44,365 bases of DNA from Nitratiruptor sp. (GTDB taxonomy: Bacteria > Campylobacterota > Campylobacteria > Campylobacterales > Nitratiruptoraceae). The translations under genes were made by a program, and so were the position numbers. The notes under the pieces were generated by a model, which had not been told where the DNA came from, made no database searches, and saw only the letters and a program-made list of their open reading frames with translations. Shown here in pieces: positions 1-8,791 of the stretch. The stretch is from assembly GCA_027036935.1 (NCBI GenBank), contig JALWCE010000020.1, positions 1 through 44,365 of the forward strand, read 5' to 3'. Position 1 is the stretch's first letter, and the number at the start of each line of letters is the position of its first letter.

Positions 1-362
1 CCATAGCCGATCAGCCGATATGGGGAAAAAAAAGCGCCTGAGGTATGCAAAAAGTGCTTGAGGGCTCCGCCCTTTTTTACTCGCTCTTTTTCTCTTTCAA
101 AAAGCTCTTTGACCTCTTGTAGCGGCTTTGCCTCTTCATAGAGCCCAAAGCGATCCTCTATCTGATCGATCGTATCGGGTCCTGGCGTGGCCGTAGTTTT
201 TTGTACCACTTTTTTGTAGCCATGAAAAGAGCCCATGACAATGAGCAAAGATGAGATGAAAGCCAGCTGGGTATTGAGTAAAAAGTATGGCGAGTGGATA
301 ACAAAAGAGAGGGCTATGACGCCCAGATCCAAAAGGATGAGAATTACCCAAAAACTTCTCAT
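1..362 (-). CDS. Small membrane protein downstream of atpZ, 3' end cut by window
   Basis: The reading frame opens with ATG at 362 and runs off the window without a stop, so only about 120 residues are visible. The first 50 residues hold two hydrophobic segments (about residues 4-20 and 33-48), followed by a charged soluble stretch containing DRFGLYEE and a Lys/Glu-rich helix. The ATG overlaps the atpZ-like stop in an ATGA motif, so it is translationally coupled and is the third gene of the hemL operon. I do not recognise a function. The place of this gene after hemL and atpZ suggests a conserved Campylobacterota inner-membrane protein. A longer ORF in another frame (136-480) is a shadow. Confidence 0.75.
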   Translation of the reverse strand, partial: MRSFWVILILLDLGVIALSFVIHSPYFLLNTQLAFISSLLIVMGSFHGYKKVVQKTTATPGPDTIDQIEDRFGLYEEAKPLQEVKELFEREKERVKKGGALKHFLHTSGAFFSPYRLIGY

Positions 363-625
363 TTGTCTTCGTAGTAATTTTTATATCGTGGATCTTTGGC
401 CAATTCCTCAAACTCCCTTTTTTGCTTCTGATAGGCCTTGTAGACATTGAGGATGGCAGCCGCCACGCCGATGAAAACACCTATCCACAAGAGCCACCCT
501 TGGCCAAAAAGATTTTTGAGCCAGTAGCCAAGCCCAACCCCAATAAGAATGGCTACGACGATGGAGATACCAAGGGAGAGGGCTTCGGCCCCCTCGATGA
601 TTTTTCTATATTTTGGCTGGCTCAT
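359..625 (-). CDS. AtpZ/AtpI-like membrane protein
   Basis: An 88-residue protein with two transmembrane segments (about 14-34 and 43-60), separated by a short turn with [14 protein letters not shown] and ending in a charged tail with [10 protein letters not shown]. This is the shape of the small AtpZ/AtpI family (putative F0F1-ATPase subunit), proposed in other bacteria to help assemble the ATP synthase c-ring or to move magnesium or calcium. No ATP synthase genes are visible here, so that role is by family only. Its ATG overlaps the hemL stop by four bases, and its own stop overlaps the next gene in the same way, giving a coupled hemL-atpZ-membrane protein operon. Confidence 0.8.
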   Translation of the reverse strand: MSQPKYRKIIEGAEALSLGISIVVAILIGVGLGYWLKNLFGQGWLLWIGVFIGVAAAILNVYKAYQKQKREFEELAKDPRYKNYYEDK

Positions 626-1905
626 ATGATCTTCTTTAATCCCTCGTCTATATGCTCGAGAGTTTCGTCGATGAGTTTGTCCTCCAGTGGCGTACAGATG
701 AAGCCGGTCTCGAACTGACTGCAGGCAAAGTAGACGCCTCGCTTGATCATCTCTTGATGGAACTTGGCAAAAAGCTCTAGATCGCTTTTTTGCGCGTCAT
801 CGAAATTTTTGACGGGCCGGTCGTTGAAGAAAAAGCCAAACATACTCCCTCTTACCTCCGTTTGCAAGGGCACGCCTCTGGCATCGGCAATCTTTTGAAA
901 GCCGCCCACCAATCCTTTAGCCCGAAGCTCCAAAATTTTGTAGATGGAGGGATCTTTTTTAAGCCGACGCACTACGCTTAGCCCCGCCGCCATCGCCACG
1001 GGGTTGCCGCTCAGCGTCCCCGCTTGATAGACTGGACCTTCTGGACTTAAATGGGCCATGATATCGGCTCTTCCTCCAAAAGCACCTACTGGCATACCGC
1101 CGCCTATGACTTTGCCCAAAGTGGTAAGATCGGGACGTACGGAGGTGATCCCTTGGGCACCTTTGAGGCTGGCTCGAAAGCCGCTCATCACCTCATCAAA
1201 AATCAAAAGCGTCCCATGCTCGTCGCAAAGAGCTCGAAGCTGCTGCAAAAACTCCTCATCCGCGGGTACCAATCCCATATTCCCGGCGATCGGCTCGATG
1301 ATGACGCAAGCGATATCACTGCTCGCTTCAAAACAGCGCTTGAGACTCTCTATATCGTTGTAGCGAGCCAAAAGGGTATGCTTGGTAAAGTCCTCGGGTA
1401 CGCCCGGACTGCTAGGATGGCCAAAAGTAGCGGCACCGCTGCCAGCACTGACTAGCAGGCTGTCGCTGTGGCCGTGGTAGCACCCCTCGAACTTGACGAT
1501 ATCATCTCTACCAGTGAAGCCTCGAGCCAGCCTGATGGCGCTCATCACCGCTTCAGTCCCGCTGTTGACGAAGCGGATCTTGTCGATAGAGTCGAAAAGC
1601 TCCACGATCTCTTTGGCTAGCTCGGTCTCAAGCAGTGTGGGCGCGCCAAAGCTCAGCCCCTTTTTTGCCTGCTCGCACACAACCTCTAATGTTTGGGGGT
1701 CTGCATGGCCAAAGATGAGAGGTCCCCAGCTTTGCACATAATCGATATAACGATTGCCATCGATATCGTACAAAAAGGCTCCCTCACCACGCTCGATAAA
1801 AGGAGGCACACCCCCTACGCTTTTGAAAGCTCGCACGGGCGAGTCCACCCCTCCGGGAATATAATGCAAGGCCTCTTCATATGCCGCTTTGCTCTTTTCT
1901 AGCAT
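622..1905 (-). CDS. hemL: Glutamate-1-semialdehyde 2,1-aminomutase
   Basis: A 427-residue PLP enzyme of tetrapyrrole synthesis that converts glutamate-1-semialdehyde to 5-aminolevulinate in the C5 pathway. The whole family pattern is present: [12 protein letters not shown] near the N-terminus, [31 protein letters not shown], and the PLP lysine in [16 protein letters not shown] (about Lys265). An upstream TTG at 1911 is possible, but the ATG at 1905 has AAGGA six bases before it and is preferred. It is first in an operon with the AtpZ-like gene and is divergent from the TonB-like gene. Confidence 0.95.
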   Translation of the reverse strand: MLEKSKAAYEEALHYIPGGVDSPVRAFKSVGGVPPFIERGEGAFLYDIDGNRYIDYVQSWGPLIFGHADPQTLEVVCEQAKKGLSFGAPTLLETELAKEIVELFDSIDKIRFVNSGTEAVMSAIRLARGFTGRDDIVKFEGCYHGHSDSLLVSAGSGAATFGHPSSPGVPEDFTKHTLLARYNDIESLKRCFEASSDIACVIIEPIAGNMGLVPADEEFLQQLRALCDEHGTLLIFDEVMSGFRASLKGAQGITSVRPDLTTLGKVIGGGMPVGAFGGRADIMAHLSPEGPVYQAGTLSGNPVAMAAGLSVVRRLKKDPSIYKILELRAKGLVGGFQKIADARGVPLQTEVRGSMFGFFFNDRPVKNFDDAQKSDLELFAKFHQEMIKRGVYFACSQFETGFICTPLEDKLIDETLEHIDEGLKKII

Positions 1906-1954
1906 ACTCAATCCTTTTTTTGCAAAATTTTATCCAAAGCTAGCTAAAAAGAGC

Positions 1955-1960
1955 TATAAT
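1955..1960 (+). promoter_or_regulatory. -10 box of the TonB-like gene
   Basis: A perfect TATAAT lies only six bases before the ATG at 1967. No -35 box is obvious, which is usual in Campylobacterota. Transcription from this box would start at or next to the ATG, so the mRNA may be leaderless. No Shine-Dalgarno sequence precedes that ATG. Confidence 0.45.
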
Positions 1961-1966
1961 TTGGCT

Positions 1967-2737
1967 ATGAATAGGCTTGTGCTCTCTTTTTTTATCACTT
2001 TGGCTCTTTATATCTTGCTACTTTGGGCCCTTTGGTTCGATGCCCGTCACACTACGCTTCCGCCCCACCATGCCAAATACAACATCCAAGGCCTCAAGAT
2101 TTTAAAACCGACTCCCAAACCATCCCCCATCCTCACCCGTCACCCTAAAACCCATAGTACAAATCCCCATCCAAAACCTATCAAAAAGCAAAAGAAGCCT
2201 AAAAATAAACCAAAACCATCCCATAAACACAAGCATCCCAAAAAGATACTAAAGAAATTGGCCAAGACAAAACATAAAAAATACAAAAAGCGGATCCAAA
2301 AAGAGCACAATCAGACTATGCCCTCTTTGCAAGCTCTTTTTGCCAAAACTACTCCCCAAAAGGCCAAAACCGGCCTATCCAAACTTCCACCGCAGCTGCG
2401 AAAACTCTATAAAGATGACTTTTCCACTTTTACCAAAGAGCAAAAAAAGTTTTTGCAAAACAATCTAAGCAAGATCGCCGCGATTACCCAAAAGTATCTC
2501 TACTTGCGAGGCTACCCCTATATCGCTATCAAAACTCGTCAAGAGGGCACCAACGCCGTGGAGTTTTTACTCCATCCAAATGGGGATATCAGCCAATTGC
2601 GGCTACTCACATCCAGCGGATACGAAATGCTGGACAAAAACAGTATCGAAACGATTAAAACAGCATTTAAAGATTACCCTCGTCCCAAAAGCACCACCAA
2701 AATTAAAATTTATATCCGATACTCCATCATCTACTGA
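1967..2737 (+). CDS. TonB-like energy transducer
   Basis: A 256-residue protein with a short cytoplasmic end, one membrane anchor (about residues 4-26), a long Lys/Pro/His-rich periplasmic spacer, and a C-terminal TonB-fold domain. That domain shows FLLHPNGDISQLRLL, then SSGYEMLDKNSI, then FKDYPRP, which is the classic TonB C-terminal pattern. TonB passes proton-motive energy from ExbB/ExbD to outer-membrane receptors. No exbB or exbD is present here. The 3' end overlaps the end of the convergent c-di-GMP gene by 7 bases, and the operon opposite encodes a TonB-dependent receptor, a likely partner. A reading-frame start at 1889 exists but would add residues before the anchor inside hemL. TolA is a less likely alternative. 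Confidence 0.8.
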   Translation: MNRLVLSFFITLALYILLLWALWFDARHTTLPPHHAKYNIQGLKILKPTPKPSPILTRHPKTHSTNPHPKPIKKQKKPKNKPKPSHKHKHPKKILKKLAKTKHKKYKKRIQKEHNQTMPSLQALFAKTTPQKAKTGLSKLPPQLRKLYKDDFSTFTKEQKKFLQNNLSKIAAITQKYLYLRGYPYIAIKTRQEGTNAVEFLLHPNGDISQLRLLTSSGYEMLDKNSIETIKTAFKDYPRPKSTTKIKIYIRYSIIY

Positions 2738-4683
2738 TTACATTCGACCTCTACATGCTCTTGTGGTTGAGCAAAATAGTAGCCTTGAACATAATCGACT
2801 CCAAGCTCCTTAACCTTTTCGTAAATCTCAGCAGAACTCACAAACTCAGCCACAGTAGCTATCTTCTTCTTTTTGGCCAAATTAACGATGGTAGAGATAA
2901 TGAGCTCGGAATTCTCGTCTGTAGAGACATTCTTGACCAAAGAGCCGTCTATTTTGATATAGTCAATAGGGAGCTTTAAAATATGCTCAAAATTGGAATA
3001 TCCCGTACCAAAATCATCAATAGCTATTTGACAACCGATATTTTTCATCTCCGCAACAAAATCATGCACCAACGAGTAGTTCTCTATCCCCTCAGACTCC
3101 ACAATCTCTAAAATCAATTGATTGGCCACTTGATATTTATCAATACTCTCTTTGAGAGTTTGGACGATCTCCTTGTTCATAATATCGAGGATAGAGAGGT
3201 TGATAGAGAAGCTGCAGTTGCTATGTTGAAAATATTGGCAGCTCTTTACAATCATAATCTGGGTAAGTTTGGGATAGTAGCGAGACTTTTTTGCAATTTC
3301 TAAAAATTCATAAGGAGTGTGGATCTGTCCCTCATCCCCTTTGATGCGCATCAAACACTCATACCCTTTTGGCTTTTTGGTCTTGGCGTTGATGATCGCT
3401 TGAAAAAAAGGCACTACTCTTTCTAAATCGATCGATTTTTTCAGCCTTTTGATCCATTCGATATTTTTTTGATACTGACGCTCCACCGATTTATCGCTCT
3501 CTTGATATATCTCATAGCTCTTTTTATACTGCTTGGCCTTTTTTAAAGCAATATCAGCCTTTTCCAAAGCCCCCTCTTTCCCAATACAAGCACCCATCGT
3601 CACATGTAAGGAGAGCTCTTTGTCCCCGTGAAAAAAGGTCATATTTTCTATTTTATTGGCTAAAAGCCCCAAAAACTGCTCAATATCGCTTTTTGTCATC
3701 TTCCTATTAAAGAGCATCGCAAACTCGTCTCCGGAAAATCTGTAAAATTTAGGATAATTGGTACTGATGAGATTTGTGATATTTTGAGCAAAACTAGCTA
3801 GTATCTTGTCGCCCGTCTTATGTCCAAAGAGGTCGTTGAGCTCTTTAAAATCATCAATATTGATGATAATAAGAGTAGCATCTTGCAAAGACTCTAAATC
3901 CTCTTGGAGACGAAATCTGTTTGGTAATCCCGTCAAAGAGTCCATATAGAGCCGCTTTTTGAGCTCTTGGGTCTTTTGCTGTACTTTTTCTTCTAAAATT
4001 TTATTCATATTTTCCTGTTTTAGGGCATAGCTTTTAATCTTTTGCTGCATCTTTTCTAATGTCCGAGATATCCTCCCTATCTCGTCCTCTCTATCGGAAA
4101 ACTCAAAAGAGAAGGTCTTTTTAGGGGTATAGTTGCTCAGTTGCAACACTATTTGTTTCAAAGGCGAGAGGAGCTGCTCCAAATAGATACTAAAAAGGAT
4201 CAATAGTACGGCGATCCCAAACAAAAATATCCATAAAAGTTTGCTATACTTGTTGACTAACCTCTTAAAATGGGCATAGGAGTAGATCACGTGCATCCGC
4301 CCGATACTCTCATTGGAATTGGGACGCTTGATGGTTCGTGTCATAATAAAATACTCGCTCTTGCCGATATCTTTTTTAAGGTAACTGCTTACCACCTTTC
4401 CATCGTTAACTATGGTGATACCAAGAATATTTTCATTATTTTTAGTTACTTCTTTGATCACTTTATTTACATTAGAGGTCATACCCAAATAGAGATTCAT
4501 AGCAATGGTGGGGAGGATTGTGTTAACTATAACTTCAGCTTTTTCTTTTTCCATCTGTTTAAAAGCCTCTTTTCCCGCCTCCTCGAAAGTATAAAAAACT
4601 CCGACAATAAGAGTCGTCCCCACGATAAAAAAGTAAAAGAGTATGCGAGAGCTTAACGATCTTTTCAAATTTAGCATATTCAC
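2731..4683 (-). CDS. Membrane sensor with HAMP, GGDEF and EAL domains
   Basis: A 650-residue inner-membrane c-di-GMP enzyme. The order is: transmembrane helix (about 14-32), periplasmic sensor (33-148), second helix (149-170), HAMP and coiled coil (172-243), GGDEF domain (245-395) and EAL domain (405-640). The GGDEF signature is SGDEF (317-321), with no RxxD inhibitory site before it. The EAL signature is ECL (442-444), but the remaining phosphodiesterase residues are kept: INL (494-496), LEIVESE, DDFGTG (556-561), the lysine of IKIDG, AEF and QGYYF. Net activity may therefore be c-di-GMP breakdown, but synthesis is not excluded. The GTG start at 4683 overlaps the upstream stop (GTGA); an ATG at 4677 is the alternative. 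The sensor layout resembles YfiN/DgcN, fitting the YfiR-like neighbour. Confidence 0.9.
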   Translation of the reverse strand: MNMLNLKRSLSSRILFYFFIVGTTLIVGVFYTFEEAGKEAFKQMEKEKAEVIVNTILPTIAMNLYLGMTSNVNKVIKEVTKNNENILGITIVNDGKVVSSYLKKDIGKSEYFIMTRTIKRPNSNESIGRMHVIYSYAHFKRLVNKYSKLLWIFLFGIAVLLILFSIYLEQLLSPLKQIVLQLSNYTPKKTFSFEFSDREDEIGRISRTLEKMQQKIKSYALKQENMNKILEEKVQQKTQELKKRLYMDSLTGLPNRFRLQEDLESLQDATLIIINIDDFKELNDLFGHKTGDKILASFAQNITNLISTNYPKFYRFSGDEFAMLFNRKMTKSDIEQFLGLLANKIENMTFFHGDKELSLHVTMGACIGKEGALEKADIALKKAKQYKKSYEIYQESDKSVERQYQKNIEWIKRLKKSIDLERVVPFFQAIINAKTKKPKGYECLMRIKGDEGQIHTPYEFLEIAKKSRYYPKLTQIMIVKSCQYFQHSNCSFSINLSILDIMNKEIVQTLKESIDKYQVANQLILEIVESEGIENYSLVHDFVAEMKNIGCQIAIDDFGTGYSNFEHILKLPIDYIKIDGSLVKNVSTDENSELIISTIVNLAKKKKIATVAEFVSSAEIYEKVKELGVDYVQGYYFAQPQEHVEVECNQ

Positions 4684-5225
4684 GGCTCTATAAATCGAGA
4701 TATTTGATAGAGTTGGGGCAAAAATTCAAAATCGCCACGTAACAAGACCTTTTTGTTGATATAGATCGCCACCTCCTTCTCAATTGCCACATTGCATAAA
4801 AATCCAAATAAAAGATCTTTTTTTTCATAGGTAAAGGAGTAGATATCTCTTTTATTTGCGATTTTTTTGGCTACTTTTTTCAAGATATCCCCCTTGGCTT
4901 TAAGTACATAAATAGCATCAGCTTCGCTTCTTTTATCGGCTAAAAAAGTGGAAAAATTTACGATCTTTGAGCAAAAACGATACCCTCCCATCCCCCTACC
5001 ATAGAGTCTATCAAGCTGTTTTTTAAGATATTTGGCATACAAACGATCAATCGCCGTAACCAAAATATAAAAATCGATGCGCTTGTCTTTTATATGGGAA
5101 GAGAGCTTTTTATCCATAAGCATCAATTTGGGATAAAGAGAAGATTGGGTACGCAAAAGAAGCTTATTGTACTCGTATGCCCTAGCAAGATAGGCTACCA
5201 AGATAAAAAGTACAATTTTTCTCAT
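4680..5225 (-). CDS. YfiR-like periplasmic protein (DUF4154-type)
   Basis: A 181-residue exported protein with an N-terminal signal sequence (MRKIVLFILVAYLARA). The C-terminal segment VAIYINKKVLLRGDFEFLPQ, followed by a short Leu/Ile-rich end, matches the closing pattern of the YfiR/HmsC family, in which an IN motif precedes a final helix. YfiR proteins bind and repress the periplasmic face of YfiN-type diguanylate cyclases. The gene sits between a TonB-dependent receptor and a membrane GGDEF/EAL protein, exactly where YfiR homologues are often found. The ATG at 5225 shares one base with the receptor stop (TGATG) and has GGGAG five bases upstream; an ATG at 5237 would spoil the signal peptide. 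The family assignment is by pattern and context. Confidence 0.65.
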   Translation of the reverse strand: MRKIVLFILVAYLARAYEYNKLLLRTQSSLYPKLMLMDKKLSSHIKDKRIDFYILVTAIDRLYAKYLKKQLDRLYGRGMGGYRFCSKIVNFSTFLADKRSEADAIYVLKAKGDILKKVAKKIANKRDIYSFTYEKKDLLFGFLCNVAIEKEVAIYINKKVLLRGDFEFLPQLYQISRFIEP

Positions 5226-7267
5226 CACAACTCCCAAACCAAAGAGAAGATAAAGCTCCTCCCTCTCATCGCCACATAATCTTCTATATAGGTATAAGGA
5301 GGGGAGGGATATTTGATCCTCACATCAAAAATATTTTTAGCGCCCAAACCAAAACGAAGAGTATTGCTTGGGGCATACAGAAGTCCAAAATCGCATTGGC
5401 TATAGCTTTTTAAGGGCTCCCTCGCATCAAAATCGAAACGGCGCTTTTTCCCCACATAACGGGCCAAAAAACTTACGCTCAAATTTGGAGTGAGTTGACG
5501 AAGTAGATACCCCTTAAGCATATGTCGAGCTATATTAGCCAGATGATCACCATGAGCGTTCTTACCCTCTACGAAAGAGTAGTTGGCATAGAGTTTAGTA
5601 TATGCGTCTAGCATCTTAGAGAGCTCGAGCTCAAAACCATAAAGCTTTTGCTCTTGCTTGTTAAAATATTTATGCTTAAGATTGATATTGTCTATAAGAT
5701 CTTTGTTGCGCAAGAAAAATAGGGAGGCTTGTAAAAATTCATCTGTACTCAAACGATGGATAAAGCTTGCTTCCAAAGCGTGCACCCGCTCGGGACGAAG
5801 ATTTGGATTGCCCACTTTTGTGATATTATTCATCGTAAAAAGTTCCTGCCATGAGGGATCCCTTTGGGATTTGGCATAAGAGGCTTTGGCAATGTTCTCA
5901 GCATCTATTTGATAAATCAAAGAGAGTCTGGGATTAAAAATATAGTCGCTTTGGGAATTTCTTTCTATATTGAAACCATAGTATAAGGAGAGATTTGGAC
6001 TATATTCAAAAGTATCGCTAAAAAAATAGATCAAAAAGAGGCGTTTGGCTTTTGGATTAAGAAAAGGAAAGCTTTGCGAGTAGTTTACTAGCGTATCGCT
6101 GCTCCCGCTTTTATCGGTGGTAATGGTAGTGACGCTATAGGTCTTTTCCTTAGAGATTCTTGAGCCTAATGTTAACGTATGCCTTTGCCATCCTTTATAG
6201 CGTATGTGCAGTTTAGCGTATACGCTTCGCTGTCTTGCTTGGAAAAAACCATAGAGCCCCTTTGGGTACAGCGCCAATTGACTTGGATCAAAAGGATTGG
6301 GCACCACAAGACCTGCTGGAGCGTAGTGGGTATCCATCGTCAAAGCGTCGTAGTGTATACCGCTTTGGAGGGCAAAACTCCATCCATTTATCAAATCTTT
6401 TTGATAACTCGCCTCCAAATAGCGATTTGGCATCAAAGAGTAGTCTTTTTTGGGCGGTAGCAAGAAACTCACGCCAAATCCCATGCCGTGCTTGTACTGA
6501 TTGTCTCTGGCTTGCAGTTTAAAGCCATCTAGACTCAAAGTCATGGCTAGCGAATAGTTCTTGAGCCATAAAGGTGCCGTGCCAGATTTGGCTAGATGCT
6601 TGTTGACCTTTCCCAAATAGCCGGTGTAGAGCATATCTGGTCCGGAGTAGACACTCTTGTCATCTTGCTGATAATAAAATTCCGTATAAACTCTTAATTT
6701 GCCAAAATGGTGGTTGGTATAAAATCCTCCTCCCCGGTAGAGCTGCGAATCCCTTTTTAAAAAGAGCTTGCCACAGGCAAACTCGCCAAAGTTTTCGGCA
6801 TATGTGATCACGTAAATCGATCCGGCATAAGCGTTTATCCCCTCGCTTTTGCTACCAGGTCCTCGTACCACTTCGATACGTTTGATTAGCTCTATGGGCA
6901 TACGCATATACTGGGTATAGTGGTCTCCAAACACATTGTTGACCAGTACACCGTCGATAAAGAGCTTGGTTTGGCCAAAAGCGATGGGATTAGAACCCCT
7001 AAAAACCGGATAGGCAATCCCCATATTGTCCGCATAGATATCAAGTCCCGGCACGAGCCATAAAGCCTCTTGAAGCGTCTGGACACCTAGCTTCTCTAGC
7101 TCATACCCTTTATAGACAGAAAGAATATGGGGCTGGAAAAATTCATTCTCTTTGGAAAGGTCGGCTATGTGCGAAAAGGTTTGAAGGTCTTGTTTAAAAC
7201 TCTCACCCCAAGAAGCAGCAAAAAGCGGTATGCTCATTGCAGTAGTGATTGCAATCCTTTTAACCAT
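5225..7267 (-). CDS. TonB-dependent outer-membrane receptor
   Basis: A 680-residue receptor. It has a signal peptide (MVKRIAITTAMSIPLFAAS), a plug domain with the hallmarks VQTLQEALWLVPGLDI, FIDGVLVNNV and IKRIEVVRGPGS, then a beta-barrel of aromatic-rich alternating strands. NPNLRPERVHALEASF and YSFVEGKNAHG are typical barrel motifs. Such receptors bring in siderophores, haem, vitamin B12 or other ligands using TonB energy; the ligand cannot be read from the sequence. The start at 7267 lies inside the end of the acyltransferase gene (34-base overlap) and has a GAGAG ribosome site; an internal ATG at 7237 would destroy the signal peptide. The YfiR-like and GGDEF/EAL genes follow, so ligand binding may be linked to c-di-GMP. 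Confidence 0.9.
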   Translation of the reverse strand: MVKRIAITTAMSIPLFAASWGESFKQDLQTFSHIADLSKENEFFQPHILSVYKGYELEKLGVQTLQEALWLVPGLDIYADNMGIAYPVFRGSNPIAFGQTKLFIDGVLVNNVFGDHYTQYMRMPIELIKRIEVVRGPGSKSEGINAYAGSIYVITYAENFGEFACGKLFLKRDSQLYRGGGFYTNHHFGKLRVYTEFYYQQDDKSVYSGPDMLYTGYLGKVNKHLAKSGTAPLWLKNYSLAMTLSLDGFKLQARDNQYKHGMGFGVSFLLPPKKDYSLMPNRYLEASYQKDLINGWSFALQSGIHYDALTMDTHYAPAGLVVPNPFDPSQLALYPKGLYGFFQARQRSVYAKLHIRYKGWQRHTLTLGSRISKEKTYSVTTITTDKSGSSDTLVNYSQSFPFLNPKAKRLFLIYFFSDTFEYSPNLSLYYGFNIERNSQSDYIFNPRLSLIYQIDAENIAKASYAKSQRDPSWQELFTMNNITKVGNPNLRPERVHALEASFIHRLSTDEFLQASLFFLRNKDLIDNINLKHKYFNKQEQKLYGFELELSKMLDAYTKLYANYSFVEGKNAHGDHLANIARHMLKGYLLRQLTPNLSVSFLARYVGKKRRFDFDAREPLKSYSQCDFGLLYAPSNTLRFGLGAKNIFDVRIKYPSPPYTYIEDYVAMRGRSFIFSLVWEL

Positions 7268-7866
7268 CGCACTCTCTTTTTATATTTTTCCAAAAGCGTA
7301 GGATTATCCCGCTCCAATCTTGCAATACTAAGCAAACAAGGGTATCTAGGCGAGCCGTAGCCCTCTTGTAAAGGACCAATAATATCGTAGCGTACGCCCA
7401 ACATCTTGACCAAACGGATAAAAGGCTTCTCCATAGCCGAATAGCAGTACTCTATCCCCAAATCTTTAACTACCGGATAGATTTTTTCTATGACAAAATG
7501 AGAAAGAATATACCTACTATCGTGCATATTGCGGTGCTTCTTGGCAATAAAAACCCGAGAAATTTCACTCAGTTTATCCCTTTTATACGTATCAAGAAGC
7601 TTCTTAAGATCTGGATAGATTTGTAAATGTTTTGGCGTAGGGTACCCTAAAGGGGAGTGATGGATCAGTCTCGTGGTAGCTACGATGGTACAATCTTCAT
7701 CCAAAGCGACAAAATGGGTGGCATACTGATCGTACTCATCTATCTCTTTTTTATCGGGATATCGCTTCTTGTCAAAAAATCCAAGCTCCTCGCAGAGGAT
7801 CTCATAACGAAACCGGTATATTCGCTCGAGCATATTCTCATCTACCACCTCAAAAAAATAGAACAT
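7234..7866 (-). CDS. LuxI-fold (GNAT) acyltransferase, autoinducer-synthase-like
   Basis: A 210-residue cytoplasmic protein with the residue pattern of acyl-homoserine-lactone synthases and the related PEP-CTERM/exosortase-associated acyltransferases. An Arg-rich RIYRFRYEILCEELGF (15-30) is followed by DEYDQYATHFVA (43-54) with the D-x-x-D pair, an Arg in TTRLI (66), and the E-x-x-R pair in SEISRVFI (Glu101, Arg104). These positions match the catalytic set of LuxI. The product is unknown; N-acyl amino acids, acyl-homoserine lactones or a lipid modification are all possible. The gene is one base after the CitE-like gene and overlaps the TonB receptor gene, so it is part of that operon. No LuxR-type regulator is seen. 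Confidence 0.75.
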   Translation of the reverse strand: MFYFFEVVDENMLERIYRFRYEILCEELGFFDKKRYPDKKEIDEYDQYATHFVALDEDCTIVATTRLIHHSPLGYPTPKHLQIYPDLKKLLDTYKRDKLSEISRVFIAKKHRNMHDSRYILSHFVIEKIYPVVKDLGIEYCYSAMEKPFIRLVKMLGVRYDIIGPLQEGYGSPRYPCLLSIARLERDNPTLLEKYKKRVRWLKGLQSLLQ

Positions 7867-7867
7867 C

Positions 7868-8791
7868 TTATTTCTTCAAGATATTCAAAGCGTCTTTATA
7901 GATAGGCTCATCGATAAATCCATATTTTTCATCCACAAATCCGCTTACCCCTTGCTTTTGCATCTTTTCAAACCGCTCTTTTATATACAAAGCCTTTTGT
8001 CTATTCCACGAAAAGATTCGATTGACTATCCGTACTTGATCTGGGGTAATGCAGGCTTTAGCCCCGTATCCCATCGCCTTTTCATATCGACACCACTCCT
8101 CAAACTCCTCTAGGTCTTGATACTTTTGGTATACAAAAGAGATAGGATGAAGTTTTACGCTCTTAGAGCTTATCAAAAATTTGGCCAAAATGTGATCGAT
8201 GGTAGGATTTTGCAAACGTAACGTACTTTGGGGGATATCAAGATCGGCCAACAGATCCAGTATACCTAAATAGAGTGTCGTCACTCGCTCATCTATCTTA
8301 AAATCTTTAAAATTTCTCCACGCCTCCTTAGTCTCTACCGAAATATGCAGATCAATAGGCTCCTTGAGCACTCCAAGAGCTTCTTGCACATCGGCTCTAG
8401 TATCAACTTTTGGGATTCTAATGGCATCTGGCATATAAGGATTTAAAAACTCTATCTCCTCCTTGCCCCCCTCATCCAAAGGATTGATCCGCACCACCAA
8501 CATAGGGACATCGGGAGGAGCGTGCTGAATAAAAAGAGCGGCTGCAAGGAGCGCCACTTTTTTATATTTTGGCGCCACCCCGTCCTCAAGATTGATAATC
8601 GCCGCATCACACTCTAGCTCATCGAGTTTGTTTAGATGCTTGGCCTTATGGGCAGAGACCATCAAAGCCGAACGGATCGCCACTTTTTTAAGAACTCTTG
8701 GCTTTGGTAAGAGTCGAGCAAGAAAATACTCCTCATCCAAATTCTCTATCGCCTCTTGAATTTCTCCCATCTTTTGTAGATCAAAGATCAT
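7868..8791 (-). CDS. HpcH/HpaI aldolase family, CitE-like lyase
   Basis: A 307-residue TIM-barrel protein of the citrate-lyase-beta (CitE) family, whose members cleave or form C-C bonds of CoA thioesters or act as malyl/citramalyl-CoA thioesterases. The family motifs are present: INLEDGVAPKYKK (66-78), VRINP (Arg101), IRIPKVDT (Lys128), the metal ligand Glu153 in ISVETKEAW, and GILDLLADLDI with Asp179. The C-terminal GYGAKACITPDQVRIV is the family's closing pattern. No CitD, CitF or CitC is present, so it is not part of a citrate lyase complex; a stand-alone lyase or thioesterase is likelier. The ATG overlaps the cytochrome stop (ATGA), and the acyltransferase follows after one base, which hints at a shared acyl-CoA substrate. 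Confidence 0.85.
   Translation of the reverse strand: MIFDLQKMGEIQEAIENLDEEYFLARLLPKPRVLKKVAIRSALMVSAHKAKHLNKLDELECDAAIINLEDGVAPKYKKVALLAAALFIQHAPPDVPMLVVRINPLDEGGKEEIEFLNPYMPDAIRIPKVDTRADVQEALGVLKEPIDLHISVETKEAWRNFKDFKIDERVTTLYLGILDLLADLDIPQSTLRLQNPTIDHILAKFLISSKSVKLHPISFVYQKYQDLEEFEEWCRYEKAMGYGAKACITPDQVRIVNRIFSWNRQKALYIKERFEKMQKQGVSGFVDEKYGFIDEPIYKDALNILKK

Noticed and set aside
136-480. A 114-codon minus-strand ORF
   Set aside because: It crosses the atpZ-like gene in another frame; its residues lack any domain pattern, and the true frame gives the coupled membrane protein at 1-362.
1905-1911. TTG at 1911 as hemL start
   Set aside because: The ATG two codons later has the better-spaced AAGGA.
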